The notes beneath the pieces are model-generated. The model saw only the letters and a program-made list of their open reading frames with translations. It did no database searches and was not told the DNA's origin. Positions 57,601 to 64,000 of a stretch of 64,000 nt of DNA are shown in pieces. This stretch comes from Nematostella vectensis (taxonomy: Eukaryota; Cnidaria; Anthozoa; Actiniaria; Edwardsiidae), in NCBI RefSeq assembly GCF_932526225.1, contig NC_064044.1, forward strand, positions 11,236,084 through 11,300,083, read 5' to 3'. Both the position numbers and the translations under genes were made by a program. Position 1 is the stretch's first letter, and every line of letters begins with the position of its first letter.

Positions 57601-59428
57601 TGCCCCCCCCCCCCCCCAATATTGTAAGTCCTGCTACAGCACTTTGAAGTAGTAGAAAGAAGATGCAGCAATAATCCAAATGAATAGTAGGGGACTTGCG
57701 CTAGGAGATCACGTGACTTTTTGGGTGGTAAACTCGCGTGCGCTCAGGCTTTTAGTGGCAAAATGGCAACAACAAAAAGGAAATTATTTCGCACTAACGA
57801 ATAAAGCCAGAAATATTTTTTTTCCAGAAAGGCTTTATATTCATTTAAAAATTTTATTTTTTTCAACGTTCTTTGACGAGACGGGCGCAGTCAATTCTGT
57901 GTTTATTTTGGTTTTAATTTACCACACAAAAGGTCACGAGATCTGTACAGGACCCGAAATGATCCCAGGACCCGAAACGATCCCAGGACCCGAAATGATC
58001 CCCAAAAGTACCCCAACTGATCCTCGGACCCGAAACGATACCGAGGAGTCCCCGAAATCAACCCCAAGGAATTGCGGTAATGGACAAAGGGAAAGCAGAA
58101 GAAATACTTGCAAGTTTTGAAGCATAATAAAGGGTTAAGAGCGACTCGATTTCTAAGCAACGTGACTTAAAAATATTAAATTCCAACACAATACTTCTAT
58201 TTATTACATTGCCCGGCGTTAAACCCATAAACAGAGTCCAAAACAAATACACAACTTTAAATTGCTACTGAAAGGAATACAGCATAAACATAGCACAGCT
58301 TTGCTCAGATCAACCAAACTTTTGACCTTCCATCACACTCTTAACATTTTGCGGTTCCGACACATGACTCCGACACTATAAATCTCATTTCCGGTAAACA
58401 TCACCCCTAAAAATTAATATTCATCTGACAACCAAACATGTATTTCACCACGAAATCCTTGTTCACACGAGCGAATATTTACCTACACATTTTAGGCAGC
58501 CGGTTTGGCCGAGAAGATGGAATGACAAAAGCACACTGAGTAATACACTCGAACAACCCTTCTACTATCGATGCAAAATATTAAGAGGATGTGAAAGCAA
58601 TATTATGTGAGTTTTGAATTTCCTCATGTAGTCGTGCGTATACCCCGGCATGATCTCACGATATGATAGGTCTTTCATTTACCGAAAACAAACATGCCAA
58701 AAAATAACTTTAAAACATTTCGCTTCCTATGTAAAGCAGCATGTCCCATCTGTAAAGACTTTCTTTTATGGCTTGTTATGTAAAAATGATTTATCCACGC
58801 CGGGCTCCTCAAATTACTATCACATGAGTTGTTAGTTGACCCCAATTTCTGACTCAACCACTGTATTTCCCCCGCAGTCGTATATAAAAATCTTAATACT
58901 ATAGTTTTAGTTAATGTAAATTTCCTTTTAATAACACAAACAAAGCTAAATGTTTCATATGTTTTTAAAACTGAAAGCCAATCCTTACACATTCCTTTAG
59001 TTGTCCATTACTGTAATTCCTTGGGGTTCATTTCGGGGACTCTTGGGGATCGTTTCGGGTCCCGGGATCAGTTGGGGTACTTTTGGGGATCGTTTCGGGT
59101 CCTGGGATCGTTTCGGGTCCTGGGATCATTTCGGGTCCTGTACAGATCTCTATGCGCAAGTCCCCTATTGTATGGCAAAATCAGTTTCATGAGACTGGTC
59201 CAGTTAAATAGTCTTTTATTCGGCTTTTTTACATTTGCTTGCGAAGAAATAAAAAAGGGGTTAACCGACTATTTTTGAGTTTAAAATACTTCCTCCTTTA
59301 AATGTTTGACCGTGATTGTTTTTTTCTTGATTCACAGCGCGTTACAATTGATCAGGAATCTCGGGGGTAATTCCCAGCTTACGAAGGTGGTATCACACCT
59401 CAGCAAGATCTACAATAATGACATGTGA
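48601..59428 (+). CDS. GGPS1: geranylgeranyl diphosphate synthase (12 exons, complete)
   Basis: Exons: 48601-48633, 48765-48833, 50670-50755, 51481-51527, 51745-51861, 52585-52686, 53770-53830, 54323-54401, 56248-56350, 56649-56713, 57238-57287, 59338-59428. All introns are GT-AG and all phases agree, giving 300 aa plus TGA, the same length as animal type III enzymes. It makes the C20 donor geranylgeranyl diphosphate from farnesyl and isopentenyl diphosphate for prenylation of Rho/Rab-type GTPases; cytosolic. Motifs: first Asp-rich motif DDIED (65-69) in exons 3-4; KTGGLF (152-157); second Asp-rich site in [10 protein letters not shown] (D189, D190); [17 protein letters not shown] (201-217). 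Arg162 in AVRLMQLF replaces the Gly usual there. The start ATG follows CGCC. The exon at 53770 is only 61 bp and lies under an antisense ORF, so gene finders may miss it. Confidence 0.95.
49532..50328. mobile_element. non-autonomous hAT-like element, 781 bp, with zinc-finger ORF remnant
   Basis: Perfect 8-bp target duplication GCAATACC (49532-49539 and 50321-50328). TIRs of about 80 bp (TTCCCTGCTAGCAGAGGCCT, then TCTCTGTATTTCGCTG) are about 88% alike. The ends match the small MITE at 4402-4562. The interior carries the ORF pieces described at 49715-50160 rather than a recognisable transposase. Confidence 0.88.
49715..50160 (+). pseudogene. zinc-finger-like coding remnant inside the hAT-like element
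   Basis: Two overlapping open frames. The first (49715-49999) has FCLVCGINF. The second (49828-50160) has [18 protein letters not shown] and ends GLK. Read together they give a C-x2-C ... C-x2-C finger followed by a basic, coiled-coil-like stretch. This layout is familiar from N-terminal fingers of cnidarian transposon-related proteins, as I recall it. A frameshift near 49880-49900 separates the halves. It could be a captured host fragment or a relic of the element's own protein. Confidence 0.5.
52353..52530. mobile_element. MITE of the GGATC-CGCCCCTG family (GGPS1 intron 5)
   Basis: Left part GGCCAGATCTGGGG and right end TTTTGGATCTGCCCCTGG are imperfectly inverted. The interior CAGATATTTGGC, AATAACAAAAAATATAAGGA and AATCCCCCACCTTTCTTGAA equals one unit of the 21.3-21.7 kb array. 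Its right end lies about 55 bp before the acceptor of GGPS1 exon 6. Confidence 0.65.
53850..53915 (+). repeat. 28-bp tandem duplication next to GGPS1 exon 7
   Basis: TTTCTTAAATAATAGGGTTG and TATAC occur twice in a row, starting about 25 bp after the exon 7 donor. Confidence 0.75.
54140..54285 (+). repeat. AT-rich AGTCAGTATYA-type array (GGPS1 intron 7)
   Basis: About seven diverged units of roughly 20-22 bp (AGTCAGTATTACATATTA and relatives) end about 40 bp before the acceptor of exon 8. Confidence 0.75.
55497..55915. repeat. 40-bp minisatellite, about 10-11 copies (GGPS1 intron 8)
   Basis: Unit CCCATCGGGAATGGGGACCC plus TTTCCTTCCACGTACACCCA (40 bp). Variants are TTCC/CTCC/TCTC, ACACTTA/ACACCCA and a one-base deletion in AAGGTAATGG. 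The last half unit turns into its own inverse (GGGAATGGGTGGGTGTAC). Long open frames on both strands follow from the lack of stops in the unit. Confidence 0.95.
56045..56158. mobile_element. partial copy of the 7.3-kb MITE family
   Basis: TGGAATCCGGAATCCACGGG, CACACACTAGGATCCGGAAT, then TGTCATGGGGCGA closely match 7490-7586. The left end is not found, so this copy is truncated. Confidence 0.75.
57013..57187 (-). mobile_element. tRNA-derived SINE (GGPS1 intron 10)
   Basis: On the minus strand it starts AGGTGGTGCAGTTGGCAGAG (A-box-like), followed by GGTTCGATTCC (B box) about 50 nt later. The tail is CTTTCCTCCGAGGGTTTTTC, TCCGGGTTCTCTGG. The RNA polymerase III promoter order and spacing are those of a tRNA-headed SINE. 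It ends about 50 bp before the acceptor of exon 11. Confidence 0.85.
57686..59168. mobile_element. fold-back element with tandem-repeat arms, about 1.5 kb
   Basis: Arms are inverted: TAGGGGACTTGCGC at 57688 pairs with GCGCAAGTCCCCTA at 59154-59167. Continuing inward, AGATCTGTACAGGACCCGAA at 57939 pairs with its inverse at about 59116-59146. Each arm holds several GGACCCGAAAYGATCCCA units, then CCAAGGAATTGCGGTAATGG (or its inverse). The left arm is longer because a 225-bp MITE is inserted in it. No transposase found. Confidence 0.8.
57713..57937. mobile_element. MITE nested in the left fold-back arm
   Basis: TIRs GTGACTTTTTGGGTGGTAAA and the inverse of TTTACCACACAAAAGGTCAC. It interrupts the arm between GAGATC at 57705 and GAGATC at 57938, a duplicated target of at least 6 bp; the right arm is uninterrupted. 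A related copy is at about 25703-25893. Confidence 0.78.
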
Positions 59429-60204
59429 GCAGGCGTTTAGGTAATGAGGAAATAATATAGGCACAATCCATTGACATCGGCTATTTCAAGCGAGTAACCA
59501 AGATATTTTCAATCAAATATCGTGAATTAAAGATCCGACTACATTCGTAGATTGTTATTTTGAAGTTTACTTGCAAATAAACCGCTGTATTTTAAATGAT
59601 AAACAATAACAAGGTCATAATATGCCCAGACTGAGCCGCCCAGACTTTGAACAATGGCGGTTAGGGCATTCTATATTACGGAAGAGGTGAATGCAAGAAA
59701 TCGATGGCGTGACCTTTGCCCCTGGATGACGTGATCTTTCGGACATAGTCGAAATATAAATAGGTACAAAATATCATATAATTGTACAACGTTGTACAAG
59801 TTTAATAGCGGTGGCTCTTCAAGGCAAAATGTCACTGGGGTTTTATTGTAAAAACGAATGTGAACAATATTTTCTAGTAAAGACAAAGACATAAAGCCAT
59901 AGAGAATTTAGCCAGGGTATTTCGAAAAAGATGTTAGTTATCCATAAACAACACCAGTTTTTCTTGCAAAAAATATTTCAAATCACCATCTATATCTTTC
60001 TCATCCAAATGTTCTTTATAATAAAAAAAATCGTTTTTAATGATGTTTGATTATGTTGGTGTTTTGTATTTTCGTGGTATACACAATTTTTTCAAATAAC
60101 GTGGCAATTGAAGAATCCATTTGTGGTAGGCCGCAGTGCTTCAAGGCATCTAATAGATAAGAAAAATGCATAAAAATAATCCATGAGAATTATTCTAGGA
60201 TTAT

Positions 60205-60575
60205 TATTCCAGGAGAATTATTCCAGGAGTATCATTTCAGTAGTATCGTTATAATTTTTCCAGGAAAATTATTCCAGGAGTATCATTTCAATAGTATCGT
60301 TATAACTTTCCAGGAAAATTATTCCAGGAGTATCATTTTAGTAGTATCGTAATAATTTTTCTAGGAAAATTATTCCAGGAGTATCATTTCAATAGTATCG
60401 TTATAATTTTTCCAGGAAAATTATTCCAGGAGTGTCATTTCAGTAGTGTCATTTCAGTAGTATCGTTATAATTTTTCCAGGAAAATTATTCCAGGAGTAT
60501 CATTTTAGTAGTATCATTTCAGTAGTATCGTTATAATTTTCCCAGGAAAATTATTCCAGGAGTATATTTTTTTGC
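60205..60575 (+). repeat. roughly 51-bp tandem array, about 7 copies
   Basis: Unit TTATTCCAGGAGTATCATTT, CAGTAGTATCGTTATAATTT, TTCCAGGAAAA. Some units carry an internal duplication of the AGTATCATTTCAGT part. It is AT-rich and non-coding. Confidence 0.92.
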
Positions 60576-61104
60576 ATATGCCTGTCAACATTTTCTGAAA
60601 GCACGGCTGGCCAACTTGGTCAACAACAGCGATTCTCAATACATCGCGACCCTTCTAACGGTGATTTTGGTTAGTTCGTGGACGTCAATCATTACATAAG
60701 ACAGACAGAAAGTTACATGAAATTTATCTTGAAATGAATCTGTCTCGCTAGTGTCACGCACCAACACGAATCCTGCAAATGACGACAGTGCTGAATAACG
60801 TATGCGCATGCGCGTGCTCTGGCGAAAACAAGCACAATCGTACTGTTGAATCGTTCGAGAAAAGGTACGAAAGGCTGACTTCAGTCGCTGATTTGACTAA
60901 CTGTACAGCATTAAAACCATACTGTACAAAAGATGACAGATTTGTGTGATAATGAGGGAGTCATAAAAAAATTATAGCCTTAGGTTTGGTGTAGTTTTCT
61001 TAGCATTCGCCAAAATGTGACAGTTCGCCGGTAAAAAGCCGCCATTTCAAAACAAAAAGGCTGGTTTAACCGCGCGGTACTGGAACTAGTCTTGCGTTTT
61101 TCAG

Positions 61105-61395
61105 CACTGGCCGGCTGGCCTAGTGTGTCACAAGTGAGTTGAAGCTATTTTCCCGCGTTTCCAGTCTTCTCGGATAAGGACACTAAACCGGAGGTCCCGT
61201 CTCTTCAAGTTGCACTACACTAACCTGAACCGAAGGGACGTAAAAGAACCACTAGGGACTCAATAAACCCTCTGGCAGTGACCACCCCCAGTGACAGTGC
61301 TTACAATGCTTAATAACAATACACTCAAGGGGGCACTTGATTTTGTGCCTTCCGCTCCAGTATAACTAGTGGAAATTCAATAAATAAAGTCTTCG
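61105..61395 (+). repeat. interspersed repeat, possibly SINE-like
   Basis: GCCGGCTGGCCTAGTG resembles an A-box region. TCTCGGATAAGGACACTAAA and CCGGAGGTCCCGTCTCT recall a tail seen in invertebrate SINEs. It ends in AATTCAATAAATAAAG. No clear B box, so this is a weak call. Confidence 0.35.
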
Positions 61396-63181
61396 GTCTT
61401 CTTAGCATCCGCTCCTGGTCCAGCTATTGGCACAGTGACACTAGGGGCGGCTGCTTAGCAGTTACTAGGATACTTGGAGACGTGTTTTTGGGTTCAAATA
61501 AGAAAAAAAACAATATACTTATTCTTTTCCTAGAATGGAAAACAATACAATATATAGTATATCGCTTTTATTATAACAGCCGAGTCTCACTCTAGTGTAT
61601 TAACATTTTATTTTATTTTTATCATAAAACTAATCTATTCAAAAAATAACATCATTATCTATTTTATCCAATGTTAAGAGCATCCAAAACAAATATATGA
61701 TATATTTTTAAAAAGAAAAAAAAAGTAATATTAATAGGTGAAAGCTTGTTGTGGTTTTCCTTCTCGAATAAACATCCTTAAAATGTTGTTTTCATTTCAC
61801 TTATCTTGTCGGTTTTTTTACCTTAAAATTTTTCTGTTTCATGTATAAGCTGCAAAAAGCAGTGTTCTTGGAAATCAAAATTCTCAATTGAATGGTAAAT
61901 ATGGTGTTACTCCAAAAAAAAACTTAATATGCTATGTTAGAGGACTGGATAGATATACCGTTAGAGTATAAAATTCGATAATTTGCGACCTACCATGTCA
62001 ACTATTGATGTTATTTAACTGATAAATTAGCCGGCTTTACAATAAGGTTTATTCGGGAATCAATCGTTTTCGGGGTTTCCAAAGAAATCCGGAATAGCTA
62101 CTTATACATGAGCTTCAAATGAGCGAATAACAAACTGGCGCTTTTATTCAAAAGTCCCACTTTAAAAGACATCTAGAGGCAAAACGCACCCAATGCGCGC
62201 AAACGTGCGGTTCATAGTGCAAATATAATACAAATGAGATACAAGTATAAAGCAAGCTGAGCTTACTCGTCTGGGTTCCCTGTGGCACGTGGAAAGTTTC
62301 AAAGTCAAAAAGGTGCCCAAGAGTTTCTTGCAACTTGTGAAACTCTACAGTATAGTGACGTCATAACCGACGAGAACAAACGTGCCCCAGGGCGCACTGG
62401 CACTCAAATATTTAGCTACGCACAAGGACGCACTGACGCTCGCAAATTTAGCTACGCACAACATTTCAAACTAGTTTTTATTGATGGGAAGATATGAGGA
62501 GAGAATGATTTATAATTTTATCAAAAGGTCATAAATGTCTGATGTGGAGATTCCTTGCTTGTATTCAGGTGAGAATACTACCAATTGTTCCTTTTTTTTC
62601 TTAGAACGTGTCCTTTTCAAAGAAACCCAAATTGCGAGAATTGTTTTCACGCCAAAAGCCAAAGAACCGCACTAAAGAAACATCAACTCCGCGGATATAC
62701 TTAATGATCTATAAGCCCAAAACTCCCATTTTGAGACTTACCCTAGAAAGTTAAGAAATTCTTGGCTTGGGACGTGCGTGAAATAAACCTTTGTAATCTT
62801 TGTGACCTTCTATTGCTATTTTTATTTACATCGAAACGGGTTCTATTTCGTAAAATTTTCATATTTACACTCCAATTTAAATTCCTATGTACAATTGAAT
62901 TCTCGGCTTTCTGCACTATGGAGGCATCTCTTTGCTCGCATTGAATTGTGAGCTTATCATATTTGCAGTCACATCCAGTGCATTCTCGGCATGTAAATGG
63001 TGCGGCACGATAAGGGCCTGTGAAAAGCCGAGCCCAGTCTCTCTCGTCCTGACCTCAGCATCTGCAGTCGTTGCTCAGCGGATAGCCGAGTTAGTGGTAA
63101 ACCGCTGTTGAGATTTGTCATCTCCCGTAACGCTGAATTTTCAAAAGAAATGGAATGAATAAGAACAAGAAACGTGTGGTA

Positions 63182-63495
63182 AACATAAACGATACCAGGA
63201 AGCATAACGACATAAGCAAGCTAAGCAAAAACATGTGCCAGTCAACATAAACATAACGACATAAGCAAGCATAAGCAAAATAAGGCATGTCAACATAAGC
63301 ATAACGACATAAGCAAGATAAGCAAAATAAGGCATGTCAACATAAGCATAACGACATAAGCAAGATAAGCAAAATAAGGCATGTCAACATAAGCATAACG
63401 ATATAAGCAAGATAAGCAAAATAAGGCATGTCAACATAAGCATAACGTCATAAGCAAGCTTAAGCAAAATTAGGCATGTGTAAGTCAACATAAGC
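63182..63495 (+). repeat. 47-bp tandem array, about 6 copies
   Basis: CATAACGACATAAGCAAG occurs at 63203, 63252, 63300, 63347 and 63394, with CATAACGTCATAAGCAAG at 63441; the later period is 47 bp. The unit ends GCAAAATAAGGCATGTCAA. Confidence 0.93.
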
Positions 63496-64000
63496 GAGAG
63501 AACGAACAGGCGTCTCAACACGCCTTTTTATGCTGAGCTTATCGCAATGCTTAGGTCTAAGTCACGCGACAACCAGAATAATCTCTTTTATCATTTCTAT
63601 CTTATCACAACTTTTCATAAAGCATAAAATAAAAATATGTACAATCAAAAGTGTGAAAACAATAATATTCGTTTATGAGTTGCTGCCTGGCAATTCATTC
63701 ATAACTACCTGCTTTGGGGAAGAATTCTCTGTGACATTTGATCCACCTGAAAACAACGTCACTCATGGCTTGTAAGGATATCCCAGAATGCTCTAGCGGC
63801 CACTCAAGTTCTGGTGATAAAGAATGACAGTTATTTAGAAACACGTGACACAGTGAAGATCCCGTATGCTTAAAACCTGTTACTACTCATCTAAGATCGT
63901 CTAAGAAATAGATGAACTAAAAACATTCTGAATTTTGAAATTTTGAATGCAACAGAACTTTCTACCTGTGTAGACTTTTCTCCAGATGTCCAGTCTCTCA

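Larger units (their letters stand above)
57288..59337. other. GGPS1 intron 11
   Basis: Largely a fold-back element (57686-59168) with a nested MITE, plus a C15 tract at 57603-57617. No coding signals other than repeat-driven frames. Confidence 0.55.
59429..64000. other. region downstream of GGPS1, no gene recognised
   Basis: AATAAA at 59577 may end GGPS1. The stretch holds the arrays at 60205-60575 and 63182-63495, a SINE-like segment at about 61105-61395, and two roughly 35-bp repeats at 62390-62460 (CGCACTGRCRCTC and TTTAGCTACGCACAA). Remaining sequence is AT-rich without domains I can name. Confidence 0.45.

Overview
The window is eukaryotic: genes are split by GT-AG introns, about half of the sequence is repeats, and the coding families are animal ones (syndecan, rhodopsin-class GPCR, PAN/EGF/fibronectin-II secreted protein, a type III geranylgeranyl diphosphate synthase of 300 residues). 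AT-rich base composition, very many short inverted-repeat transposons, a DIRS element and a CR1-like LINE fit a cnidarian, most likely a sea anemone or another anthozoan. The species call is inference.

Layout. 1-5.5 kb: 3' end of a secreted multidomain gene on + (two EGF exons, a papilin-like cysteine exon, a micro-exon and a probable terminal exon). 10.3-11.5 kb: an intronless class A GPCR (+). 18.0-19.2 kb: a syndecan in one uninterrupted ORF (+). 22.5-25.5 kb: a 5'-truncated LINE (-). 26.6-42.9 kb: a five-exon gene (+) reconstructed here from splice sites and matching phases, encoding signal peptide, PAN, three EGF and one fibronectin type II domain (282 aa). Its 13.2-kb intron 2 is almost wholly a 34-bp minisatellite of about 75 copies plus a DIRS element. 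The DIRS is broken by a terminal-inverted-repeat element, which is itself broken by an apparently very young Ty3/gypsy retrotransposon (identical 123-bp LTRs, 5-bp target duplication, one intact gag-pol ORF). 44.1-44.8 kb: a four-membrane-segment protein of unknown family (-). 48.6-59.4 kb: GGPS1 in 12 exons (+), all phases consistent, with introns full of MITEs, a SINE, minisatellites and a fold-back element. 59.4-64 kb: no gene recognised, only repeats.

The most unusual signal is that several exon/intron boundaries of the two EGF-type genes are themselves the unit of a tandem array. A 91-bp unit carries the acceptor and start of one EGF exon. A 77-bp unit carries the end and donor of the next EGF exon. 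A 42-bp unit carries the end and donor of the papilin-like exon and stays in frame, so each extra donor would add 14 residues. A 74-bp unit carries the end and donor of the third EGF exon of the second gene. Separately, the DIRS element ends only about 12 nt upstream of a 3' splice site. These features suggest minisatellites born at exon edges, with possible effects on splicing.
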